Below are positions 6,963 through 13,379 of a DNA stretch of 14,231 nucleotides, piece after piece. Each line of letters begins with the position of its first letter. Positions within the stretch are counted from its first letter, which is position 1. The translations under genes and the position numbers were made by a program. A model generated the notes under the pieces. That model worked only from the letters and a program-made list of their open reading frames with translations, ran no database searches and was not told the origin of the DNA. Source of the DNA: JBHHWH01 sp046756405 (GTDB lineage: Bacteria > Actinomycetota > Acidimicrobiia > Spongiisociales > ZC4RG35). The stretch lies in the NCBI GenBank assembly GCA_046756405.1, contig JBHHWH010000065.1, forward strand, positions 1 through 14,231, in the 5' to 3' direction.

Positions 6963-7805
6963 TCAATTGTCGCCAGGGCGTCCGTCCCTGGTGATGCGAT
7001 CCACGTAGAGAGTCTGACTGGAGTTGCCTAGCCATCCCGTCGGGTCGCTCAAGGTGCCCACGGAGATGGCCCTACCGGTATCCGTGTAGCGGGAGCGAGC
7101 CTCCAGAGCTACCCACTCCGAGAGCGGCTGTCGTGCTAGATGGACGGTGAGGTCGGTGTTCATGAAAACCCAATGGGCAACATCGAGTTGGGGGGAGAGC
7201 CCGTTCCCAAAGTCGGCGGCGGCCACGGCCCGTTGGGCAGGAGTGGGCTCCTCGCCCGCCACCAACGGCACCTTCAATCGGACCCAGATCGCGGCCGGCC
7301 CAGGCTCGGCGAACTTGCCGTAGATTTCCCTCAGCTCCACCGCTTCCTGGTAGAACAGCGGCTTGTCCCGTCTCCCCGCTCCCCAGGGGTCGTCGACTAC
7401 GGCGGGACACTCTTCAGGAGGCGCCAGGGTGGTCGATCCGGGCCTGGCACTGTCGGGGAGGTCCAGATGGGTTGCCCTCAGCCGCTGTACCCAGCCAACG
7501 GTGACCACCGTCCCTCCTGGATCGATGACCCTGGCTTCCACGATCTGGATCCGCTTTCCCTCCCGAACGACTTCCGTCTCTATACGCAGCGGTGCCAGAG
7601 GTACTACCCGTAGCAACTCAACGGTGACCCGGGCCACTTCCATGGGTGCCAGGGTGGGGAGCTTTTCGACGTGGCCAACGACCAAGGATGCGATGGCACC
7701 GCCGTGCTGGCCCTCGTCGTGCCAGCCGGCGTTGGCTATCGGCGTGGACTCATAGACTCTGGGGTCGTCGGTGGGGAGGTAGACCGCCTCGTACTCCTGG
7801 GACAT
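6963..7805 (-). CDS. TesB-like acyl-CoA thioesterase family protein
   Basis: The 280-residue protein is of the right length for a double-hotdog thioesterase. The first hotdog carries QHGGAIASLVVGHVE (33-47) and VTVELLRVVPLAPL (60-73). The second carries MNTDLTVHLARQPLSEWVAL (215-234), then GRAISVGTLSDPTGWLGNSSQ (244-264). Asp218, a Ser/Thr near 248-251 and Gln264 occupy positions of the TesB catalytic Asp-Thr-Gln triad. It would hydrolyse acyl-CoA thioesters in the cytoplasm; chain-length preference cannot be read. ATG 7805 is the start, 33 bases after the stop of the upstream membrane-protein gene. Some actinobacterial members are simply labelled thioesterase family protein, and that level of naming is safest. 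Confidence 0.82.
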   Translation of the reverse strand: MSQEYEAVYLPTDDPRVYESTPIANAGWHDEGQHGGAIASLVVGHVEKLPTLAPMEVARVTVELLRVVPLAPLRIETEVVREGKRIQIVEARVIDPGGTVVTVGWVQRLRATHLDLPDSARPGSTTLAPPEECPAVVDDPWGAGRRDKPLFYQEAVELREIYGKFAEPGPAAIWVRLKVPLVAGEEPTPAQRAVAAADFGNGLSPQLDVAHWVFMNTDLTVHLARQPLSEWVALEARSRYTDTGRAISVGTLSDPTGWLGNSSQTLYVDRITRDGRPGDN

Positions 7806-7838
7806 CGGGGCGGGAAGATAGCGGAAGCCCGAGCGGCC

Positions 7839-8315
7839 TCAGGCACCGGTGAGGCCAAAAAGGCCGGCGACCGCGATGATCGCGACCGTCGCTGCGATCG
7901 TGCCGCCTACCCACGAGGCGGTGACTCGCAGGCGCCAGGTCGTCGATTCGCTCGTCCGGTAACGCACAGTGAGGAAAGTCGCCACCAGCGCCGTATACAG
8001 GAGGATGGCGAGGACACCGAAGATGTTGCGACTTACCACCCCCAGCAGGAACGGCGAGACTGCCGCCGGGATGATTGCCCACACCAGATTGCGACGGGTG
8101 AGGTTCCCGATGTCGGTTCGGCTGTCGTCGCGGGCTGTTGCCGTTGCTGTCCAGCTCGCCACCAGTCCGGCGATGACAGACGTGGCCAGCGTGGCCGTGG
8201 GGTAGGCGACCGGCTCGGCCACTATCAGGGCGAGGGCGAACCAGAAGAGGCTGAAGGGAGCGGCGACAACAAGAGCGACGGGGAAGACAACGAAGAGGTT
8301 GAAGGATCGGTTTAT
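7839..8315 (-). CDS. Multi-spanning membrane protein, probable AUA start
   Basis: The conventional start is GTG 8222 (127 residues), but the same frame stays open upstream to a stop at 8346-8348. The added part, residues 1-31 (NRSFNLFVVFPVALVVAAP then FSLFWFALALI), is an obvious membrane helix. A full GGAGG lies at 8325-8321 on the minus strand, five bases before the codon ATA at 8315-8313. I therefore place the start there: a non-standard AUA start, or an ATG with a base change or sequencing error. The 158-residue product has four or five predicted helices (about 8-31, 36-58, 75-93, 96-118, 130-155) and a polar Arg/Asp loop around 61-73. No family is recognised. It is first in a minus-strand unit with the thioesterase and perhaps DUF3179. 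If the AUA is wrong, the product begins at 8222. Confidence 0.65.
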   Translation of the reverse strand: MNRSFNLFVVFPVALVVAAPFSLFWFALALIVAEPVAYPTATLATSVIAGLVASWTATATARDDSRTDIGNLTRRNLVWAIIPAAVSPFLLGVVSRNIFGVLAILLYTALVATFLTVRYRTSESTTWRLRVTASWVGGTIAATVAIIAVAGLFGLTGA

Positions 8316-8320
8316 CCCAG

Positions 8321-8325
8321 CCTCC
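8321..8325 (-). promoter_or_regulatory. Shine-Dalgarno GGAGG that decides the AUA start
   Basis: Read on the minus strand, GGAGG is followed by CTGGG and then ATA at 8315. The spacing of five bases is ideal, and no ATG, GTG or TTG in frame lies near it. Confidence 0.5.
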
Positions 8326-8335
8326 GGTGTCTCAC

Positions 8336-8347
8336 AATTCCAGAATT
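8336..8347. promoter_or_regulatory. Short dyad in divergent promoter region
   Basis: AATTC (8336-8340) and GAATT (8343-8347) form a symmetric element with a 2-base centre, in the 78-base region between two divergent membrane-protein genes. It is a possible operator, but it is short and could be chance. Confidence 0.25.
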
Positions 8348-8357
8348 AGCGGAACCC

Positions 8358-8385
8358 TGGACTCGTTCCGTGGCTGGTTTAGCAT
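8358..8385 (+). promoter_or_regulatory. Candidate sigma-70-type promoter for the 8394 gene
   Basis: TGGACT (8358-8363, four of six bases matching TTGACA) and TAGCAT (8380-8385) are separated by 16 bases. The predicted transcription start falls near GTG 8394, consistent with a leaderless mRNA. This rests on visual matching only. Confidence 0.35.
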
Positions 8386-8393
8386 CATCCCCA

Positions 8394-9236
8394 GTGACGA
8401 CTGAGGTATCTACCTCCGAAGCCTCCACCCCTCAGCCAGCGGTCCGTATTGGAGCCTCGCTGGTGATCGCCTCTGCCCTGGGGTCGACGCTGGGCATAGT
8501 GATCGCCCAGTTCCTCGACGACCTGGGCGATGGGGTCCTTGCTGAGATCCTCGGCGGGGACGCGGTGCTGTTCAACAATCGTGTCGAGTTTTCGGGAGCC
8601 AGCGACCTGGCCTATGCCGGTGGGTTCCTGCTCACTCTTCTGGTAGGGCTCTTCTACCTCTTCGGGTATCCCACCCAACGGGGCTACGGAGTCTCCCGCC
8701 TCACCTCGCTTTGGGTGATGCTGCACGTGCTCCGCCAGGCCCTCACCCAGGCGATGTTGATCCCCCTGGACCCGAACGCCCAGCTCTCCAGGGCCTATGC
8801 GACCTTCGACCTCGACCCCGGCCTGGACCTGGTGATCGGGGTTGCCGGCGGACTGGGCCTCCTCCTCATCGGCCTCGCCTCCGCCTCGGCCTTCCTTGCT
8901 TTCGCCCCCCACCGCCGTGTGGTTCGGACTCGCTCGCGAAGGTTCAGGTTCGTGCTTTGGCTGGCAGTAGTTCCCGCGGCCGCCTCGGTGTTTCTGTCGA
9001 TTCCCTTCTTTCTCCCTGATCTCCAAGGACTTGTCATACCTGTGCTGCCGTTTACTGCTCTGCTGTTCCTGCTCACCCTGGTGGCCGCCCCCGGGACCAC
9101 CACTGCATACGGTCCGGAAGACGAACGTGATACCCCCTGGCCGGTGGGGCTCTTCCTGGTCCTCGTCGTGATCGCCGTTTTCCACCTGGCGGTGCTGGCG
9201 GGGGGCGTGTCGGTCAGTCCGTTCCAGTGGGGGTAG
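8394..9236 (+). CDS. Seven-helix membrane protein of unknown function
   Basis: From GTG 8394 the protein has 280 residues and seven predicted membrane helices (about 18-40, 72-91, 104-124, 143-170, 185-207, 212-232, 250-270). The first outer loop (41-70) is acidic, and HVLRQALTQ in helix 3 (His111) is a distinctive polar stretch inside the membrane. A basic loop RRVVRTRSRRFR lies at 174-185, suggesting a cytoplasmic side there. No family is recognised. GTG 8370 would add eight residues (ending ASSP) and is an alternative start; I prefer 8394 because of the promoter-like hexamer just upstream. The frame remains open far upstream of 8370, but that part reads as low-quality Arg/Asp-rich sequence antisense to two real genes. 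The 3' end overlaps the mog start by 10 bases, so the two are probably co-transcribed. Confidence 0.8.
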   Translation: MTTEVSTSEASTPQPAVRIGASLVIASALGSTLGIVIAQFLDDLGDGVLAEILGGDAVLFNNRVEFSGASDLAYAGGFLLTLLVGLFYLFGYPTQRGYGVSRLTSLWVMLHVLRQALTQAMLIPLDPNAQLSRAYATFDLDPGLDLVIGVAGGLGLLLIGLASASAFLAFAPHRRVVRTRSRRFRFVLWLAVVPAAASVFLSIPFFLPDLQGLVIPVLPFTALLFLLTLVAAPGTTTAYGPEDERDTPWPVGLFLVLVVIAVFHLAVLAGGVSVSPFQWG

Positions 9237-9712
9237 ACACCTTCGCCGCCGTGGTGATCACCGTCAGTGACGGCGTCGCCGCGGGCGTACGCGAGGACCT
9301 CTCCGGCGAGGCCTTGGAACGGCTTCTCGAGGACAAGGGCTTCGTAGTGGAGCGTGCTCTGGTCCCCGACGAGAGACCGGAGATCGAGGCTGCTATCAGC
9401 GCCGCGGCGAAGCGGGCACGGCTGGTGGTGACCACCGGAGGTACTGGATTTGGTCCCCGGGACGTCACCCCTGAGGCCACCGCCGCCGTGTTGGAGCGGG
9501 AAGCTCCTGGACTGGTTCAACTGATGGTCGCCAAAGGCCTCGAGTCCACTCCCATGGCTGCTCTCACCAGGGCGCGGGCCGGTGCCATCGGCTCCTGCTT
9601 GGTGGTGAATCTTCCCGGTTCGCCCCGGGGGGCCACCGAGAGCCTGGAGGCGATCGTGGGCGTGATCCCCCATGCCCTGAAGCTCCTGGCCGGGGACACC
9701 TCTCACCACTGA
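9227..9712 (+). CDS. mog: Molybdopterin adenylyltransferase, MogA/MoaB family
   Basis: The 161-residue protein matches the small MogA/MoaB proteins that adenylate molybdopterin before molybdate insertion during molybdenum cofactor synthesis in the cytoplasm. Motifs in order: VVITVSDGVAAG (9-20) with REDLSG, the signature VTTGGTGFGPRDVTPEAT (68-85), and ALTRARAGAIG followed by LVVNLPGSP near residues 112-133. The start is GTG 9227, inside the end of the membrane-protein gene (10-base overlap); starting here keeps the first beta strand complete. A CoxG-family gene follows after 56 bases, a natural partner because CoxG proteins accompany molybdenum hydroxylases, although no molybdenum enzyme is encoded in the window. 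MoaB and MogA cannot be told apart with certainty by eye. Confidence 0.93.
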   Translation: MGVDTFAAVVITVSDGVAAGVREDLSGEALERLLEDKGFVVERALVPDERPEIEAAISAAAKRARLVVTTGGTGFGPRDVTPEATAAVLEREAPGLVQLMVAKGLESTPMAALTRARAGAIGSCLVVNLPGSPRGATESLEAIVGVIPHALKLLAGDTSHH

Positions 9713-9728
9713 GACCGGGGAGCGGGAA

Positions 9729-9747
9729 GGCGCTACCGTAGAGCGCC
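9729..9747. promoter_or_regulatory. Inverted repeat upstream of coxG-like gene
   Basis: GGCGCT (9729-9734) and AGCGCC (9742-9747) are perfect inverted copies around a 7-base centre, in the 56-base gap between mog and the CoxG gene. TACCGT at 9734-9739 could be a -10 element lying inside the dyad, which would make this an operator-promoter. Without a T run, a terminator is less likely. Confidence 0.35.
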
Positions 9748-9758
9748 GATTTCACGCC

Positions 9759-9767
9759 GAGGAGGAG
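9759..9767 (+). promoter_or_regulatory. Strong ribosome binding site of the CoxG gene
   Basis: GAGGAGGAG ends one base before ATG 9769 and offers overlapping Shine-Dalgarno registers. It is the best plus-strand site in the window, suggesting efficient translation at the head of this unit. Confidence 0.6.
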
Positions 9768-9768
9768 C

Positions 9769-10323
9769 ATGAAGATCTCGCAGGAATTTGTGGTGTCGCG
9801 GCCGCCTGACGTGGTGTGGAACTTCTTTCAGGATGTTCCCGCGGTGGCGCAGTGCTTGCCGGGGGCCGAGCTGCTGGCCCGGTCCGATGACGGCTCCTAC
9901 GAAGGGAGGCTTTCGGTCAAGCTGGGGCCAATGACGGCCACCTTCGAGGGCAAGGCCACGGTGACCCCTGACCAAGCCAATCGCTCGGCTCTGATCGAAG
10001 GCAAGGGCGTTGACAAAAAGGGTGGCTCACGAGGACAGGTCAAGGTCGTCTACACCATCGTCGAGGACGGCGATGGGGCGAAGGTGAGTATCGATGCCGA
10101 CGTCTCTCTGTCGGGTCCCGCTGCCCAGTTCGGCCGCACCGGGCTCATCAACGAGATGTCGCGACGCTTGATCGGCGAGTTCGTTTCCTGTCTGGAGAGC
10201 AAGCTGGAGGCTGGAACCGCCGAGGAGGCCAAAGCCATCCAAGCCGCGGAGGTCCGGGGCCTCTCCCTGTTCTTCGCCTCCCTCTGGGCATGGATCAAGC
10301 GACTGTTCTCCCCGAAAGCATGA
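9769..10323 (+). CDS. CoxG family protein (SRPBCC fold)
   Basis: The 184-residue protein resembles carbon monoxide dehydrogenase subunit G: MKISQEFVVSRPPDVVWNFF, then DVPAVAQCLPGAELL (Cys29-Leu-Pro-Gly), GSYEGRLSVKLGPMTATFEGKA and the late helix MSRRLIGEFVSCLESKL. The fold is a helix-grip lipid or hydrophobic-ligand pocket. The C-terminal stretch LSLFFASLWAWIKRLF (about 165-180) is amphipathic to hydrophobic and could attach the protein to the membrane. CoxG proteins are accessory to the aerobic Mo-Cu CO dehydrogenase; in mycobacteria one has been reported to help pass electrons to menaquinone. No CO dehydrogenase structural gene is present here, so the partner is unknown. The stop overlaps the start of the next gene (ATGA, 10320-10323), indicating translational coupling to the cupredoxin. 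Confidence 0.85.
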   Translation: MKISQEFVVSRPPDVVWNFFQDVPAVAQCLPGAELLARSDDGSYEGRLSVKLGPMTATFEGKATVTPDQANRSALIEGKGVDKKGGSRGQVKVVYTIVEDGDGAKVSIDADVSLSGPAAQFGRTGLINEMSRRLIGEFVSCLESKLEAGTAEEAKAIQAAEVRGLSLFFASLWAWIKRLFSPKA

Positions 10324-10697
10324 GGGGACGGGCCTGGGTATGGCTCGCTCTGGTGGCTTTTGTGGTGGCTGCCTGCGCTTCCGGGGCCTCTGAGAGTTCC
10401 GTCGTCGAAGGGGAGGCTGTGACGGTGAATATGTTCGATAATCGGTTCGAATACAGCGAGATCCGCGTTCCGGTGGGTGGGAGTGTCACCTTTGTGGGAG
10501 CAGGGCGCGCTCCCCACAACGCCGTCGCCGCCGACGATGCCTGGTCGACGGAGTCGGTCTTCGGGAGCTTGGAGCAGTACAACGGCGATTCAGCAACCCT
10601 CACCTTTGACCAGCCGGGGGAATATCTCTTCTTCTGCACTTTCCACGGCAATGCTCAGGGTCAGGGCATGGCAGCCAGACTGATCGTTGAGGGGTGA
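10320..10697 (+). CDS. Cupredoxin (plastocyanin-like) lipoprotein
   Basis: From ATG 10320 the 125-residue protein begins with MRGRAW, a hydrophobic stretch and the lipobox VAAC (Cys19), so it is a predicted lipoprotein on the outer face of the membrane. The rest is one cupredoxin domain. The candidate type-1 copper ligands are His66 in RAPHNAV, Cys106 and His109 in FFCTFHG, and Met117 in GQGM. The C-x2-H-x7-M spacing is longer than in plastocyanin (C-x4-H-x4-M) but resembles other actinobacterial small blue-copper proteins. It would carry single electrons. The gene overlaps the CoxG gene by four bases, and its stop lies one base before the beta-helix gene start. A GTG/ATG-started longer form would put charged residues before the signal peptide and is less likely. 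Confidence 0.9.
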   Translation: MRGRAWVWLALVAFVVAACASGASESSVVEGEAVTVNMFDNRFEYSEIRVPVGGSVTFVGAGRAPHNAVAADDAWSTESVFGSLEQYNGDSATLTFDQPGEYLFFCTFHGNAQGQGMAARLIVEG

Positions 10698-10698
10698 G

Positions 10699-12348
10699 AT
10701 GAGACGAGCGCTCTGGTTGATAGTGGCGGGTGCTGGGCTTCTTCTTGCCGCCTGTGCCGGGCCTCCCCAAGGAGAGCCGTCCCCCGCTGCCGTCGGGAAC
10801 CCCGCCACCGAGTCACCGTCGGAGTGGACAGGGGCCACCCGGCTCGTGCCGGGGGAGTACCCGACGATCCAGGCGGCGGTGGATGCCGCCGATCCCGGTG
10901 ACCTGATCCTCATCGATCGGGGCGTTTACCGGGAAGAAGTGACCGTCATCACCCCGGGTCTGACCCTTCGCGGGGTGGATAGGAACGAGGTGATCATCGA
11001 CGGCGAAGGCGTGCGACCTAACGGGGTTAAAGTGCTGTTCGCCGACGGGGTGGCGATCGAGAATATGACCGCTCGCAACGCCATCGGTAACGGCTTCTTC
11101 TGGACTGGCGTTCGTGGCTACCGGGGGTCTTATCTGACCGCGATCAACAACGCCGTCTACGGGATCTACGCCTTCGACTCCTCCGACGGCCTCTTTGAGA
11201 ACTCCTACGCCTCGGGCTCTCCCGACGCCGGTTTCTACATCGGACAGTGCAACCCCTGTCAGGCGGTGATCACAGACTCCATCGCCGAGTGGAACGGCCT
11301 CGGCTATTCGGGCACCAACGCCTCGGGTGACCTGTACCTGGTCGACTCCACCTGGCGCTACAACGTGGCGGGGATCGTCCCCAACACCCTCGACGGGGAA
11401 CTGCTGCCTCCCTTCAGGGAGGTGACCATCGTCGGCAACCTGATCCACGACAACGGCAACATCGACGCCCCTGCCCTCTCGTTCGAGTGGGCCGCTCAGG
11501 GCAATGGAATCATCCTCGCCGGTGGTGAGGATTCCTATGTCGCCCGGAACCGGATCTTCAACCATGCCCTCGCCGGTATTGCCATCACCCCGATGCTGGA
11601 CGCCAACTTCTACATGTCTCGGGGTCATGTGGTCGAGGAGAACGTCGTCGAGGGCTCCGGTCTGGCTGACATCGTGCTCAGCGGTCCCGCCGACTCAGGC
11701 AACTGCTTTCGGAACAACCAGAGCTCCTCCACGCTTCCCGCCGGTCTGGAGCTGACCCAGCCTTGTGCCGGCCTCCGCTTCCCCGTGCTGTTCGAAGTCG
11801 GCTCCACCACTCACCAGCTGGGGAGACTCTTTGAGAGCGGAGTGGGTTGGCAGCCCAAAATCGACCTGGCCACCCTTCCCGTGCCCGGTCCCCAGCCGCA
11901 GATGCCCGGGGGGCCTGACGCTCCTGCTCGCCCAGCGGTGAACGTCTTCGCCGCATCCAAGCCCGACATAGATGAGATCTCAGTGCCCCCGATGCCGGCG
12001 GGCCTAGAAGTCACCCAGACGAAAGGAATCAACATCATGGGAGTCACCTTTGGATCCGCCGCCGGAGTCTTCTTCGGCCTCTACGCCTACGTCCTGCCCC
12101 TAGTGCTCTACACCGCCTGGGTGGTGCTGGCCCTTTGGGATATCGCCCGTCGTGACGACCTGTCCAAGGGTGCCGGCACAGGATGGCTGGCCGCCATCCT
12201 GGTGGTGCCCTTCCTCGGGGTGGTGGCCTACTACATCTGGGGGAAGTCGACCATCCCCGTCTGGCAACGCTGGGTGTTCATGGCCGGAGGCATGGTGGTT
12301 TACCTGCTCTTCTTGGCCTTGGGGATGGTCGTGGGCGGGATCGTCTGA
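10699..12348 (+). CDS. Beta-helix lipoprotein fused to PLDc_N-like membrane domain
   Basis: The 549-residue protein has three parts. Residues 1-19 are a lipoprotein signal (LLLAAC, Cys19). Residues about 47-360 form a right-handed parallel beta-helix: YPTIQAAVDAADPGDLILI is the classic entry, followed by repeated N- and G-rich turns (AIENMTARNAIGNGF, GIYAFDSSDGLFENSYA, IVGNLIHDNGN, YVARNRIFNHALAGIAI). A CNPC pair lies at 184-187. After a Pro-rich linker (about 385-445), three membrane helices (about 455-482, 496-513, 525-548) with LWDIARRDD and GWLAAILVVPFLGVVAYYIWG match the PLDc_N pattern. Family members of the beta-helix group include NosD and carbohydrate-acting proteins; the copper neighbours make a NosD-like maturation role conceivable, not shown. 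The start is ATG 10699 behind GAGGGG (10689-10694). An internal ATG at 12037 behind GAAAGGA could yield the membrane domain alone. Confidence 0.85.
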   Translation: MRRALWLIVAGAGLLLAACAGPPQGEPSPAAVGNPATESPSEWTGATRLVPGEYPTIQAAVDAADPGDLILIDRGVYREEVTVITPGLTLRGVDRNEVIIDGEGVRPNGVKVLFADGVAIENMTARNAIGNGFFWTGVRGYRGSYLTAINNAVYGIYAFDSSDGLFENSYASGSPDAGFYIGQCNPCQAVITDSIAEWNGLGYSGTNASGDLYLVDSTWRYNVAGIVPNTLDGELLPPFREVTIVGNLIHDNGNIDAPALSFEWAAQGNGIILAGGEDSYVARNRIFNHALAGIAITPMLDANFYMSRGHVVEENVVEGSGLADIVLSGPADSGNCFRNNQSSSTLPAGLELTQPCAGLRFPVLFEVGSTTHQLGRLFESGVGWQPKIDLATLPVPGPQPQMPGGPDAPARPAVNVFAASKPDIDEISVPPMPAGLEVTQTKGINIMGVTFGSAAGVFFGLYAYVLPLVLYTAWVVLALWDIARRDDLSKGAGTGWLAAILVVPFLGVVAYYIWGKSTIPVWQRWVFMAGGMVVYLLFLALGMVVGGIV

Positions 12349-12352
12349 GAAC

Positions 12353-13371
12353 GTGGCCGAAGGCGTATCGCGACGAGATCTTCTGAAGAAGGCGGGTCTC
12401 GGCGGAGCTGCCCTGCTGGGAGGCTCCCTGCTGGGCACTGCAGCGAGCCGGGCTGGCGCGTCTACGGATGGCTACGACCCGAACCCGGGCCTCCCAGGTG
12501 TCTCTCAGATCCACACCGACGGAGCTCCGGTCCTCTATGGGGAGATCTACGAGCCGCCCGCCGGCATCGCTCCTGATGCGCTCAACGCCCACACCTTTCC
12601 TCCTCCACCTGACCGCGGCCCGGCGGGCACCGTGCGGGAGATCGAGGTCATAGTCGAGGAGAAACTGATCGAGGTCGGCGCCGACGTCTACTTCGAGGCG
12701 TGGACCTACAACGGCACCGTCCCCGCACCCATCCTTCGGGCCACGGAAGGAGACACCCTGCGTATCCGCTTCGAGAACCGTACCGGCCACCCCCACAACC
12801 TCCACTTCCACGGTGCCCACAGTCCCCTCTACGACGGGTGGGAGCCGGTGCCGCCTGGAGGGGAGACGGTCTATGAGATCGAAGCCGGGCCCGCTGGGGT
12901 CCACCCGTACCACTGCCACACCGCCCCCCTTGCCGAGCATGTTGCCAGGGGCCTCTACGGGATGCTGATCGTGGACCCACCAGGAGGACGCCCCGAGGCC
13001 CAGGAGGTCGCACTCCTGCTGTCGGGCTTCTCCACCGCGGCGATAGGCCGCAACGGGATCGTGGCCTGGAACGGAATCGCCGGCTTCTACCACCAGGCGC
13101 CGATTCAGGTGGTGGTGGGCGAACCGGTAAGGGCCTACGTGGTGAACATGGTTGAGTACGAGCCGTTGGGATCGTTTCACCTCCACGCCCAGACCTTCGA
13201 CGTCTACCCAGCGGGCATGGGGGATCAGCCAGTCTTTCGCGACGACACCATCGCCCTCGGCATCTGGCCATGATCGAGTTCACCCTCCCTGAGCGGGGAC
13301 GCTACATGTTCCACCCCCACCAGCACTGGCTGGCGGAGCGGGGGTCGATGGGCTGGTTCGCGGCGGTCTAG
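12353..13371 (+). pseudogene. Two-domain multicopper oxidase, Tat-exported, frame broken near 3' end
   Basis: GTG 12353 opens a 306-residue frame ending at TGA 13271. A Tat signal is clear (SRRDLLKKAG and a Gly/Ala/Leu core to about residue 35). Domain 1 carries HPHNLHFHGAH (His148, His151, His153) and YHCHTAPLAEH (His187, Cys188, His189, His196). Domain 2 has FHLHAQTF (His276, His278). The final part expected in the family, with its last His-x-His pair, is found in another frame: from ATG 13270 the sequence reads MIEFTLPERGRYMFHPHQHW and on to TAG 13369-13371. The break lies between about 13255 and 13272, consistent with loss of one base (or seven). It may be a real disabling mutation, an assembly error, or a split gene read by coupled reinitiation at the ATGA. 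The type-1 site has Leu201 where NirK-like proteins have Met. The gene is four bases after the beta-helix gene. Export outside the membrane is expected. Confidence 0.85.
13270..13371 (+). CDS. C-terminal fragment of the multicopper oxidase
   Basis: This 33-codon frame starts with an ATG whose last two bases plus the next base... form the TGA of the main oxidase frame (ATGA at 13270-13273). It encodes the last strand region of the oxidase, with His15, His17 and His19 in FHPHQH and then the ending AERGSMGWFAAV. In intact homologous oxidases this piece supplies the final pair of trinuclear-cluster histidines. It is either the displaced tail of one broken gene or a coupled small cistron; it has no Shine-Dalgarno of its own and no signal peptide. 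Confidence 0.5.
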   Translation: MIEFTLPERGRYMFHPHQHWLAERGSMGWFAAV

Positions 13372-13379
13372 CCGGTCCG

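Noticed and set aside
7671..8393. Long plus-strand open frame upstream of the seven-helix membrane protein
   Set aside because: It is antisense to the thioesterase and the minus-strand membrane protein, and its translation is Arg/Asp/Gly-rich without fold signatures. The real gene starts near 8394.
12152..12352. Upstream extension of the multicopper oxidase frame
   Set aside because: It overlaps the end of the beta-helix gene and reads as Pro/Ser/Trp-rich sequence. The Tat signal begins right after GTG 12353.
13255..13273. Programmed ribosomal frameshift in the oxidase
   Set aside because: No slippery heptamer is seen before the stop and no strong downstream structure was recognised. Coupled reinitiation or an indel explains the break better.
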